In this document: positions 9,601 to 17,779 of the stretch, piece by piece
Numbering within the stretch: position 1 is the first letter of the stretch
How the letters are laid out: the number at the start of each line of letters is the position of its first letter
Source of the DNA: JBDTSW01 sp963799815
GTDB taxonomy: Bacteria; Actinomycetota; Thermoleophilia; Solirubrobacterales; 70-9
DNA: 64,000 nt
Direction: 5' to 3'
NCBI GenBank assembly: GCA_963799815.1
Contig: CAWCYG010000006.1
Coordinates: 186,001 to 250,000, forward strand
The notes under the pieces: generated by a model
Seen by the model: the letters and a program-made list of their open reading frames with translations, nothing else
The model's database searches: none
Told to the model about the DNA's origin: nothing
Made by a program: the position numbers and the translations under genes

Positions 9601-10146
9601 TCCCGCTGTCGCGAAGGCCTCGCGGGCCCCGAAAATGGCCGCTTTCACTTCCAGCATGTCCTGGGCCGTCTCGATCGTGATCAGGTCCGCCCCGCCTTCG
9701 GCGAGCGCTCGTGCCTGCTCCGCGAACACATCGACCAGCGCCCGGAAGGAGATGTCGCCCAGGGTTGGGTCGTCCGACGCGGGCAGGAAACCCGTCGGGC
9801 CGATCGATCCGGCAACGAAGCGGTCGGGGCCCACGGCCGCGCGCGCGATCTCGGCCGCCCTGCGGTTGATCTCGGGCGTTTGCTCGCCCAGTCCCCACTC
9901 GTCGAGCTTGAGTCGCGAGCCCTGAAAGGTGTCGGTCTCGACCACCTCCGCCCCCGCCTCCACCATCGAGGCGTGGACCCCCTCGATCACGTCCGGGCGG
10001 TGCAGGACGAGAGCCTCGTGGCACTTTCCCGCCAAGCCGCCGTAGTCGGCCGGCTCAAGCTCGAATTGCTCCAGGGTCGCCCCCATGCCGCCGTCGAAGA
10101 CGACGACTCGCTCGCGCACCGTGGCCAGAAAATCGCGCTCAGCCAT
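6592..10146 (-). CDS. metH: Cobalamin-dependent methionine synthase
   Basis: A 1184-aa MetH that transfers a methyl group from methyltetrahydrofolate to homocysteine via B12. Domains in order: homocysteine/zinc domain (about 1-320, zinc cysteines in GLNCSTGP and GGCCGTTPEH), pterin-binding domain (about 340-620, RVNSQGSRRAKELL), B12 cap and Rossmann domains (about 660-880, with DVHDIGKSLV supplying the cobalt-ligand histidine), and the AdoMet activation domain (about 930-1150, RYSWGYPACPDQSEHEK). The length matches the family. The ATG at 10146 is preceded by a short upstream ORF (10198-10296). The 3' end overlaps the convergent dehydrogenase by 33 bases. I found no cobalamin riboswitch. Confidence 0.97.
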   Translation of the reverse strand: MAERDFLATVRERVVVFDGGMGATLEQFELEPADYGGLAGKCHEALVLHRPDVIEGVHASMVEAGAEVVETDTFQGSRLKLDEWGLGEQTPEINRRAAEIARAAVGPDRFVAGSIGPTGFLPASDDPTLGDISFRALVDVFAEQARALAEGGADLITIETAQDMLEVKAAIFGAREAFATAGRTLPIQASVSLLPQGGKMLLGTDIQAVLATLHALEVEIIGLNCSTGPEDMRDAIRYLGEHSPLPVHCIPNAGLPLQGPDGETIFPETPEQIAKVLGEFVERHNVGIVGGCCGTTPEHIEAIAERVGGRRPGERPGSMPPVVSSMMTATDLVQEPRPTLVGERVNSQGSRRAKELLLADDYDGLVQIAEDQVSGGAHVLDVCVALTERQDEDAQMRELVQRISLTQPAPIQIDSTEPEVIEAALEAIPGRAIVNSINLEAGREKADRVLPLAKAHGAAVIALTIDEEGMAKTGERKLEIAKRITQIACDDHGLPPDSLIFDALTFTLTTGDEEWRPSAVATIEGIREIKAGIPGVQTSLGVSNVSFGVSPPARAVLNSVFLHHCVEAGLDLAMVNPNHISPYGEIPASERELADDLVFNRRPDALERFIEHFEAKGPEDAEEAGDPTEGMEPEEALHWHILRRRKDGVEDWIDRSVEKIGAVPTLNEVLLPAMKEVGDKFGAGELILPFVLQSAEVMKRAVARLENYLERIEGHTKGKVVIATVFGDVHDIGKSLVNTILTNNGYTVVDLGKQVPIDAIIDAAVEHDADAIGLSALLVSTSKQMPACIQELHRRELPFPVLIGGAAINRDFGRRALYPLGKDSDEVYEPGVFYCKDAFVGLDTVDSLVDSEARGALVAKIREEATELRERPVAQESGPPTTDDSTRSGAATDNPIPEPPFWGVRDIGVDLDEVYPYLDRHVLFKLHWGGRGRKGEDWRRIVEGHDGDEGFAPKLERMWRQQDYLRPQARIGYFPCNSEGNELVIFDPGDRDLEVERLVFPRQPRHDRICLADFYRPLDSGEHDVVALQAVTVGPEVTELTARLEREGEFAEQLFVHGLGVQAAEGLAEWLHAEARQGLGIDLDQGRRYSWGYPACPDQSEHEKVWELLGLDELGMTLSDGHAVEPEQSTVAIIAHHPQAVYFGMKSGFIPAEKAGDELIAGTERGGELPSPAGSVARDPEDAA

Positions 10147-10197
10147 GGGCCCTCGGATGGTAGGGACGAAGACGCGGGCGCCGTGCAGGCTGCCGGC

Positions 10198-10296
10198 CTA
10201 GACGACCGGCGCGCGCAGCGCCCGCCCGGGCATGTCCGAGGACATCAGGTGCCCTCCGGATGTGGCGAGTGAGCAGGTCGCGCGGCGCTTGGTCAT
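10198..10296 (-). CDS. Putative 32-aa leader peptide upstream of metH
   Basis: A 33-codon ORF opens at the ATG at 10296 and ends with TAG at 10200-10198, 51 bases before metH. The C-terminal part reads HLMSSDMPGRALRAPVV. A -10 box (TATTCT) ends exactly 7 bases upstream of its ATG, which would make the mRNA leaderless and force ribosomes to enter on this ORF first. The downstream sequence can pair with the 3' half of the ORF (GCGGGCGC with GCGCCCGC). I infer a translational attenuator or leader peptide for metH. No homolog was checked, so it may also be a fortuitous ORF. Confidence 0.4.
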   Translation of the reverse strand: MTKRRATCSLATSGGHLMSSDMPGRALRAPVV

Positions 10297-10303
10297 CGCA
10301 GTG

Positions 10304-10309
10304 AGAATA
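10304..10309 (-). promoter_or_regulatory. -10 box (TATTCT) for the metH transcript
   Basis: On the minus strand TATTCT is followed by 7 bases and then the ATG of the leader ORF. This is the geometry of an actinobacterial leaderless promoter. A TTGTGC further upstream is only 14 bases away and is not a convincing -35 box. Confidence 0.4.
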
Positions 10310-10337
10310 GCGGTGCGGATGGGGCACAATCTGCATG

Positions 10338-10688
10338 ATGGCCTCCTATTCGGTGAACGAAGCCGGCGTCGCCCACGCCCGCAAGCTGATCGAGGCGCGC
10401 CAGTACGTGCTCGACAGCGACTGGGGCGACGATCAGCCAAGCGCCGATGACGAGAACGACTTCCTGGATTCACACTCGTGGGGCGAGTACGCCGAATGGC
10501 ACCTCGGGCTCACCGACGACGCCACGGACGAGACGAAGGCTCGGTACGCATTCGTCTTCGGTGATTTCCGGCGAGTCCACCGCACCGGCCTGATCGCCTG
10601 CCACTACCGCGCGGCTGAATGGCGCCACAAGGAGATCGAGCTCGCGGCCCACGAGCTGCTCCAAGTATTGGACAAGAAGGTCGGCTAG
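10338..10688 (+). CDS. Conserved-looking hypothetical protein, 116 aa
   Basis: A soluble acidic protein without transmembrane segments or a recognised catalytic motif. It is rich in Trp, His and Asp (DSDWGDDQPSADDENDFLD, SWGEYAEWHLGL, YRAAEWRHKEIELAAHELL) and looks like a compact helical domain. Two ATG codons are adjacent (10335 and 10338). I prefer the second because a CACAAT -10 element at 10325-10330 ends exactly 7 bases before it, suggesting a leaderless transcript. It is divergent from the metH leader. Function unknown. Confidence 0.7.
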   Translation: MASYSVNEAGVAHARKLIEARQYVLDSDWGDDQPSADDENDFLDSHSWGEYAEWHLGLTDDATDETKARYAFVFGDFRRVHRTGLIACHYRAAEWRHKEIELAAHELLQVLDKKVG

Positions 10689-10709
10689 GCCCGCGTCCCT
10701 TCTGCGCCG

Positions 10710-11780
10710 ATGCCGACCCTCCCCAGGCCAATGTCGCCGTGGCGCTATCCGGCGGCGGCCGAGAACGCGTATCGCAGGTATCTACGCGGCGGCGTCGCCG
10801 ACCTGACGCCGTGGCCATCGAAGGTCGTGGGCGAAGCACCGCATTGCACCGTGCGGCGCTACGAGATGCCCGGCGGGATCGAGGCGTCGCAGCGCACCCC
10901 GGTGCTGCTCGTCCCACCGCTTGCCGCCCCCACGCAATGCTTCGACCTGCGGCGGGGGTGCAGCCTCGCCGAGCATCTCACCGCGCTCGGCTACCCGGCG
11001 TACGTCCTCGACTACGGGTGCATCGGGTTCGACGACCGCGAGCTCCGGCTCGAGCACTGGGTGGACGAGGTGATTCCCACGGCCGCTGGTTTCGTCGACG
11101 CGGACGCGAATGCCAGCCAAACGCAGCTCGTGGGGTGGTGCCTCGGCGGGATCATCAGCCTGCTCGCGGTCGCCGCCGGGCGCATTGAGGCGGCGTCGGT
11201 GGCGATGATCGCGAGCCCGTTCGACTTCGCCCAGGTGCGGCTGATGGCACCGGTTCGCCGCCTGGCCGACCTCACCGGTGACGCCTTTGGCATGGCGCTC
11301 TACCGCGCCCTGGGCGGGGCGCGCGCGACGCCCGCGGGCGCCGGCTTCCGCCTCACATCACTCGACCGCTATCTGGCACGGCCGCTGGTGCTCGCGTCGC
11401 GGATGGACGATGCGGAGTTCCTGGCCCAAGACGAGGCGATCGAGAGCTTCATGAGGGCGATGGTGGCCTACCCCGGCCGCGGCTTCGGGCAGCTCTACCA
11501 CCGCTTCTTCCGCGTCAACGAGCTCGCGGGGGGGCGCCTCGACCTCGACGGTCACACCGTAGACCTTCGAGAGGTCCGGATTCCTGTGCTGGGGATCGCC
11601 GGCGACGCCGACGTGCTCGCTCCCCGCGGCTGCGTCCACCACGTGGGATCACTGCTTCCCAATGCCGCCGACGTCCGCTTGGCCACGGCGCCGGGCGGGC
11701 ATCTGGGCGTGCTCACAGGCCGCTCGGCTGAACGCACGACTTGGCGCCGGCTCGACGACTTCCTGTTGGGAACCGACTAA
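10710..11780 (+). CDS. Polyhydroxyalkanoate synthase-like alpha/beta hydrolase
   Basis: A 356-aa alpha/beta-hydrolase with the PHA synthase style lipase box GWCLGG, placing a cysteine rather than serine at the nucleophile (about residue 144). It is followed by ASPFDF, which matches the ATPVDF segment of PhaC. The C-terminal half has the PhaC pattern (RVNELAGGRLDLDG, VDLREVRIPVLGIAGDADVLAP) with a candidate catalytic Asp, and the His in GGHLG. The length fits class III PhaC, but no PhaE, PhaA, PhaB or phasin gene is nearby, so it could instead be a PhaC-related acyltransferase or hydrolase. A second Met at 10731 is an alternative start. It follows the 116-aa unknown by 21 bases. Confidence 0.75.
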   Translation: MPTLPRPMSPWRYPAAAENAYRRYLRGGVADLTPWPSKVVGEAPHCTVRRYEMPGGIEASQRTPVLLVPPLAAPTQCFDLRRGCSLAEHLTALGYPAYVLDYGCIGFDDRELRLEHWVDEVIPTAAGFVDADANASQTQLVGWCLGGIISLLAVAAGRIEAASVAMIASPFDFAQVRLMAPVRRLADLTGDAFGMALYRALGGARATPAGAGFRLTSLDRYLARPLVLASRMDDAEFLAQDEAIESFMRAMVAYPGRGFGQLYHRFFRVNELAGGRLDLDGHTVDLREVRIPVLGIAGDADVLAPRGCVHHVGSLLPNAADVRLATAPGGHLGVLTGRSAERTTWRRLDDFLLGTD

Positions 11781-11801
11781 CAGGGAGCCACCTTCGCCAG
11801 A

Positions 11802-12512
11802 ATGAGGGACATGAGCGACCGCACCTACGCGAAGTTCACGTTCTTCAAGGTCGAGCCCCGGTGGCACCGGCGCTCTCCCACTGAGCGAGCGCAGGACAAG
11901 CACGAGTTCCTCGCCGCCTGCGAGGACTTCGCTCAGGATCGTTCGCTGCGTGCCTACTCGACCGTGGGCACCCGCGGTGACACCGACCTTTTGCTGCTCT
12001 CGCAAAGCCCCGTCCTCGCGGACCTTCACACCTTCCATGTGGTCCTGGCCCAGAGCGGTCTGGCCCGCTGGGCGACGGTGCCCCACTCCTACCTGGCGCT
12101 CACGAAACGATCGCCGTATTCGGAGTCGGAAGCTCGTCCGGAGATCTGCACCTCCGACCGCAGGTATCTGATCGTCTATCCCATGGACAAGAAACGGGAG
12201 TGGTACGCCCTCTCGGACTCCGAGCGGCAGCGAATCATGGCCGATCACATCCGGGTCGGACGGACGTATCCGGAGATCACCATCAACACGGCGTACTCGT
12301 TCGGCATCGACGACCAGGAGTTCGTCGTCTCCTTCGAGGCCGACGAGCCCGCCATGTTCCTCGATCTCGTCCAGGAGTTGCGGGGCACCGAATCGAGCGC
12401 CTACACGCTCCGCGACACACCCATCTTCACCTGCATGGCGATGTCGATCGGCCGCGCCCTCGACGCTCTCGACGGCGCCGCCACATCCCGCGCCGAGCCA
12501 GCCCCCGCCTAA
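11802..12512 (+). CDS. hemQ: Coproheme decarboxylase (chlorite dismutase family)
   Basis: A 236-aa protein of the chlorite dismutase fold that matches actinobacterial HemQ/ChdC, which converts coproheme to heme b in the cytoplasm using peroxide. Diagnostic segments are YPMDKKREWYALSDSERQ (carrying the candidate catalytic tyrosine), MADHIRVGRTYPEI (proximal heme histidine), SFGIDDQEFVVSFEADEP and ESSAYTLRDTPIFT. A second ATG at 11811 (MSDRTYAKF) is an equally likely start. It is followed 17 bases later by a ferredoxin reductase, so it forms the start of a heme/Fe-S redox group. No other heme genes are in the window. Confidence 0.92.
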   Translation: MRDMSDRTYAKFTFFKVEPRWHRRSPTERAQDKHEFLAACEDFAQDRSLRAYSTVGTRGDTDLLLLSQSPVLADLHTFHVVLAQSGLARWATVPHSYLALTKRSPYSESEARPEICTSDRRYLIVYPMDKKREWYALSDSERQRIMADHIRVGRTYPEITINTAYSFGIDDQEFVVSFEADEPAMFLDLVQELRGTESSAYTLRDTPIFTCMAMSIGRALDALDGAATSRAEPAPA

Positions 12513-12529
12513 TACCCTTTCCGGCTCGC

Positions 12530-13942
12530 ATGAGCCAGCTCGGAAGCTCCGAATACCCCCTGCGCGCGGCCATCATCGGCTCCGGCCCGGCCGGCTTCTA
12601 TGCGGCCGAATCGGTGCTCGGCAGCCCCGAAGTAACGGTCGAGGTGGACATGTTCGACCGCCTGCCCACCCCGTTCGGGCTCGTGCGGGCCGGAGTCGCC
12701 CCCGATCACCCCAAGATCAAGAACGTGATCCGCCGCTACGAGAAGACCGCGGCCACCGAGGGATTTCGCTTCTTCGGCAACGTCGAGATCGGGCGTGAGC
12801 TGCATCCCGCCGAGCTCGCCGAGCGCTACCACGCCGTGATCTATGCGTACGGGTCCTCCACCGATCGCAAGCTCGGCATCCCCGGGGAGGAATTGCCCGG
12901 GAGCTACGCGGCCACTGAGTTCGTCGCCTGGTACAACGCCCACCCGGACTTCGCCGATCACGAGTTTGACCTCTCCTGCGAGCGGGTGGTCGTGATCGGC
13001 AACGGCAACGTCGCGGCGGACGTGGCGCGCATGCTCGCCCTCACCCGCGCCGAGCTGGAGGAGACCGATACCGCGGATCACGCCATCGAGCCGATGGCCG
13101 AAAGCGGCGTGCGCGAGATCGTGGTGCTCGGACGTCGAGGCCCGGCCCAGGCGGCGTTTACGAACCCCGAGGTCCGCGAGCTCGGTGAGATGATCGACGC
13201 CGACGTCGTGATCGACCCCGCCGAGGTCGAGCTCGACCCGCTGAGTCGCGCGTACATCGAGTCCGACGAGGCCGATATGACCTCCCGCAAGAACGTGGAC
13301 ATCTTCACCGACTTCTCGACGCGGCAGCCGCAGGGCAAACGCCGCCGGATCGTCCTGCGGTTCCTCTGCTCGCCGGTGGAGATCAAGGGTGACGGCAGGG
13401 TCGAGGGCATCGTGATCGGGCGCAACGAGCTGGTGGAGGGCAAGGGGGGGCGGCTGAGCGCCCGCGACACCGGCAAGCGCGAGGAGCTCGAGTGCGGCCT
13501 CGTCTTTCGTTCGATCGGCTACCTGGGCGTCGGCCTCGCGGGAATCCCCTTCGATTACGACCGCGGCGTGATCCGCAACCAGGCCGGGCGGGTGCTCGAC
13601 GACGACGGAGCTCAGATCGAGGGGCAGTACGTCGTCGGTTGGATCAAGCGCGGACCCAGCGGTGTCATCGGCACCAACAAGAAGGACGCCCAGGATACGA
13701 TCGACAACCTCTTCGAGGATCTCGAAGCGGGCCGGATTCCTGAACCTTCGGGTGGCTCGCCAATCGAGGAGCTCCTGGCCGAGCGCAGCCCGGACACGGT
13801 CGTGAGCTTTCAGGACTGGGAGGCGATCGATAGCGCCGAGAAGAGCAAGGGCGAGCCGCTGGGCCGCCCGCGCGTCAAGTTCTGCCGCATCGACGAGATG
13901 GTCGATGCGGCCCGCTCGCGCCAGCCGGTCCGGGCCGAGTAG
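12530..13942 (+). CDS. fprA: Ferredoxin--NADP+ reductase, adrenodoxin reductase type
   Basis: A 470-aa FAD/NAD(P) oxidoreductase that passes electrons between NADPH and ferredoxins. The FAD-binding motif IIGSGPAGFYAAE is near residue 13. PTPFGLVRAGVAPDHPKIKNV is the adrenodoxin-reductase/FprA signature. The NADP domain has VIGNGNVAADVARML and VVLGRRGPAQAAF, and GWIKRGPSGVIGTNKKDA closes the FAD site. I chose the ATG at 12530. An open frame continues upstream but it lies inside hemQ in another frame. BolA follows 13 bases downstream, supporting a role in Fe-S or heme redox chemistry. Confidence 0.93.
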   Translation: MSQLGSSEYPLRAAIIGSGPAGFYAAESVLGSPEVTVEVDMFDRLPTPFGLVRAGVAPDHPKIKNVIRRYEKTAATEGFRFFGNVEIGRELHPAELAERYHAVIYAYGSSTDRKLGIPGEELPGSYAATEFVAWYNAHPDFADHEFDLSCERVVVIGNGNVAADVARMLALTRAELEETDTADHAIEPMAESGVREIVVLGRRGPAQAAFTNPEVRELGEMIDADVVIDPAEVELDPLSRAYIESDEADMTSRKNVDIFTDFSTRQPQGKRRRIVLRFLCSPVEIKGDGRVEGIVIGRNELVEGKGGRLSARDTGKREELECGLVFRSIGYLGVGLAGIPFDYDRGVIRNQAGRVLDDDGAQIEGQYVVGWIKRGPSGVIGTNKKDAQDTIDNLFEDLEAGRIPEPSGGSPIEELLAERSPDTVVSFQDWEAIDSAEKSKGEPLGRPRVKFCRIDEMVDAARSRQPVRAE

Positions 13943-13955
13943 GCGCGGTGTCCGA

Positions 13956-14189
13956 ATGGCAGACCTCGGGCAGATAAGGGCACTGATCGCGGAAGCCCTG
14001 CCGGGGGCCGAGGTCGAGATCCTCGACGAGGGCGGTGGCGATCACCTGCGCGCCGTGGTGACGGCGCCCCAGTTCGAGGGGCAAAGCCGGGTGGACCAAC
14101 ACCGGATGGTGAAGCGGCCGCTCCAGCACCTGATGGACGACGGCACGATCCACGCTCTGTCCGTGAGCTCAGCCCCGCCAGACCCGTAG
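13956..14189 (+). CDS. bolA: BolA family protein
   Basis: A 77-aa BolA-like protein: MADLGQIRALIAEALPGAEVEI, then VTAPQFEGQSRVDQHRMV with the conserved histidine in the FxGxxxVxxH pattern, and a C-terminal IHALSV strand. BolA proteins bind [2Fe-2S] clusters together with CGFS monothiol glutaredoxins and help iron or Fe-S homeostasis. The matching glutaredoxin gene begins 23 bases downstream, so the context supports the assignment. The frame could extend 17 codons upstream into fprA, but the family start fits 13956. Confidence 0.9.
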   Translation: MADLGQIRALIAEALPGAEVEILDEGGGDHLRAVVTAPQFEGQSRVDQHRMVKRPLQHLMDDGTIHALSVSSAPPDP

Positions 14190-14200
14190 CCGCCACGCGC

Positions 14201-14206
14201 TATCTT
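14201..14206 (+). promoter_or_regulatory. -10 box (TATCTT) before the glutaredoxin gene
   Basis: TATCTT is followed by 6 bases and the ATG at 14213. It suggests that the glutaredoxin also has its own leaderless transcript in addition to any read-through from fprA-bolA. Confidence 0.35.
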
Positions 14207-14212
14207 GGGCCT

Positions 14213-14614
14213 ATGAGCGATCCAGAGCTTAAGGCCAAGGTCGAGGAGATCATCCGCGACAACGAGGTGCTCCTCTTCATGAAGGGAGTTCCCGAGGCGC
14301 CGCGCTGTGGCTTCTCGATGCGAGTCGTCGGGATGCTCGAGCAGCTGGGCGTCGAGTATGGAGCGGTCGACGTCCTGCCCGCCCTCGACCCTCTGCGTGA
14401 GGCGACGGGCGAGATCTCCGACTGGCGCACGTTCCCGCAGCTCTACGTCAAGGGCGACCTGGTGGGCGGCTGCGACATCGTCGAGGAGATGTTCGACTCA
14501 GGCGAGCTCGCGGACCTGCTGGGCGTCTCCCAGCCCGAGAGCGCCGAGGCCCCTGCGCCCGAGAAGCTCGTCCCCGGCGGCCCGCAGCAGAGCCCGCCGA
14601 TGCAGCTGGGCTGA
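14213..14614 (+). CDS. Monothiol (CGFS-type) glutaredoxin
   Basis: A 133-aa Grx4/GrxD-like protein. The active site reads PRCGFSMRVV, with the single cysteine that binds a bridging [2Fe-2S] cluster with glutathione or an analogue. TFPQLYVKGDLVGGCDIVEEM is the conserved thiol-substrate binding segment. A 25-residue Pro/Ala/Glu-rich tail follows the fold and is not part of the domain. Next to bolA it most likely forms the BolA-glutaredoxin Fe-S complex. Confidence 0.93.
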   Translation: MSDPELKAKVEEIIRDNEVLLFMKGVPEAPRCGFSMRVVGMLEQLGVEYGAVDVLPALDPLREATGEISDWRTFPQLYVKGDLVGGCDIVEEMFDSGELADLLGVSQPESAEAPAPEKLVPGGPQQSPPMQLG

Positions 14615-14632
14615 CGGCCACCAGGGCGACCG

Positions 14633-14935
14633 ATGGACATCGTCGTCGCCGGCGTCGCGGTGATCGCCTTCGCGGCGACCATCTACGTGCTCGTGGGCGT
14701 CGGAGGCCATACCCGCCCCCAGCAGGTGCGAACGGTCCTGCTCCCCGACCCGGAGGACGGTCGCTGGCTCACGGTCCAGCAGGTCGCGACCCTGCTCGAG
14801 CTGCCGCCACCGGAGATCGTCGAACTGGTCGAACGCGACGCGATCCCGTTCTGGCTCATCCGAGGCGGCCGCCTCTCAGAGCCGGAGCACCTGCGGTTCA
14901 AGCGCGACGAAATCGAGTCGTGGACGATCGGGTGA
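14633..14935 (+). CDS. Membrane-anchored helix-turn-helix protein, 100 aa
   Basis: The first 23 residues form one transmembrane helix (IVVAGVAVIAFAATIYVLVGVG). After a short linker comes an excisionase/MerR-like winged HTH (about residues 45-100): WLTVQQVATLLELPPPEIVELV, then a wing ending in RFKRDEIESW. A DNA-binding domain tethered to the membrane by a single N-terminal helix is unusual. The domain could be a protein-protein module rather than a DNA binder. It is 18 bases downstream of the glutaredoxin on the same strand. Target unknown. Confidence 0.7.
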   Translation: MDIVVAGVAVIAFAATIYVLVGVGGHTRPQQVRTVLLPDPEDGRWLTVQQVATLLELPPPEIVELVERDAIPFWLIRGGRLSEPEHLRFKRDEIESWTIG

Positions 14936-15028
14936 GGGCAGCCTCCCCAATCGGTGGTTCGAACTCACTGTCGGGTTGCGGGCTCGCCGCGGATTCGTAG
15001 ATCGGCGGCGCGGTGGGATCGGCCACGA

Positions 15029-16900
<1,872 letters not shown>

Positions 16901-16938
16901 GTCGCTCCTTGGACGATCGGGCTCGGGAGTCGGCCGTA

Positions 16939-16973
16939 ACGGTCACCACGACCGTCACGGTTCCGCGGAACCG
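16939..16973 (-). promoter_or_regulatory. Two inverted repeats in the leader of the ABC-F gene
   Basis: A perfect 16-bp palindrome CGGTTCCGCGGAACCG lies at 16958-16973. An inverted repeat ACGGTC/GACCGT with a 5-base loop lies at 16939-16955. Both fall in the 102-base stretch between iscA and the ABC-F start. They could be a Rho-independent-like hairpin for the upstream gene, an attenuator for the ABC-F gene, or an operator. No U-tract follows, so a classical terminator is doubtful. Confidence 0.35.
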
Positions 16974-17002
16974 CGCAATGCGGGATTCGGGCTGCGCGGA
17001 GG

Positions 17003-17377
17003 CTAGGCGGTCGCTGCGGCCTGCTCGGCAGCGTCTTCCTTGACCTGGAAGGACGAGCCGCAGCCACAGGCGGCGACGACGTTGGGGTTGTTGACCGTGA
17101 ACCCAGCGCCCTGAAGGCCGTCGACGTAGTCGACCTCGGAGCCGAACACGAACTGCATCGAGACCTTGTCGACGACGACTGAAACCCCGGCGTGATCGAA
17201 CACGTGGTCGTCGTCCTTGGGCTGGTCGAGCGCCAGCGCATACTGGAACCCTGAGCAGCCACCGCCGCGGACGGCGACGCGCAGCGCCTGATCGGAGGCA
17301 TCCTCGGCACCGAGGAGCTCCTTGATCTTCACCGCTGCCGTGTCGCTCAGCGTCACCGCTGATTGTGGGGTATCCAT
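17003..17377 (-). CDS. A-type iron-sulfur cluster carrier (IscA/ErpA family)
   Basis: A 124-aa protein with the three cysteines of A-type carriers: RGGGCSGFQY (about residue 41) and ACGCGSSF (about residues 104-106). These receive and hand on [2Fe-2S]/[4Fe-4S] clusters. The N-terminal LSDTAAVKIKELL helix and the FVFGSEVDYVDGLQGAGFTVNNPN segment are typical. The ATG at 17377 lies 8 bases after TACAAT, a -10 box, so the mRNA is nearly leaderless. Together with bolA and the CGFS glutaredoxin it makes this stretch an Fe-S neighbourhood, although no SUF or ISC scaffold genes are visible. Confidence 0.93.
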   Translation of the reverse strand: MDTPQSAVTLSDTAAVKIKELLGAEDASDQALRVAVRGGGCSGFQYALALDQPKDDDHVFDHAGVSVVVDKVSMQFVFGSEVDYVDGLQGAGFTVNNPNVVAACGCGSSFQVKEDAAEQAAATA

Positions 17378-17416
17378 GGCTTCAGATTGTATAGCCCCGG
17401 CGGGCGTAGCTGCGGA

Positions 17417-17737
17417 TCAATCTCCGTACTTCCAATCGAGGTACTGGAGGATGCGCTTCGAGTCGTGAACGACCTCGTCGCCGTCGACCAGCGCCGGCAC
17501 GCGGCGCTGACGCGTGAGCTCCTCGATCTCCGGGCGGTGCCGTCGGTCATATGGCACGCGCTCGGTCCGGTGCTCGAGCCCGAGCTTGCGCAGGCGCCGC
17601 TCGACCGCGCCGCACGGGCAGAGCACGTTCGTTCGAGTTGGACAGCGCCAGAAGACGAGCGCGTCGGCCCCGGGCGCGTCTGGGCGCTTGGGCTCGTCCG
17701 GGGCCTTGCGGGAGGGCTTCCTTCGCGTACGTCGCAC
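17417..17737 (-). CDS. Small glutathione S-transferase N-terminal/glutaredoxin-fold protein
   Basis: A 106-aa protein with a basic N-terminal tail (RRTRRKPSRKAP) followed by a thioredoxin-fold domain: a CPCGAVERRLRKLGL helix with a CxC active-site-like pair, the cis-proline segment QRRVPALVDGDEVVHDS and ILQYLDWKYGD. It stops where a GST C-terminal helical domain would begin, so it is a stand-alone N-terminal domain. I chose the GTG at 17737 because a TACGCT -10 box (17745-17750) lies 7 bases upstream. A longer frame exists but overlaps the divergent degV gene. Redox or conjugating role is inferred. Confidence 0.75.
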   Translation of the reverse strand: MRRTRRKPSRKAPDEPKRPDAPGADALVFWRCPTRTNVLCPCGAVERRLRKLGLEHRTERVPYDRRHRPEIEELTRQRRVPALVDGDEVVHDSKRILQYLDWKYGD

Positions 17738-17779
17738 GCCGGTAAGCGTAGGTGCTTTGTGACTGATAGAACGACCGCG

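Noticed and set aside
8671..10272. Plus-strand 533-codon open frame opposite metH
   Set aside because: Shadow of a well-conserved MetH. Composition is typical of antisense in GC-rich DNA.
10147..10334. Cobalamin or SAM riboswitch upstream of metH
   Set aside because: I looked for a B12-box-like GCCACTG and for SAM-box structure on the minus strand and saw neither. A covariance-model scan would settle it.
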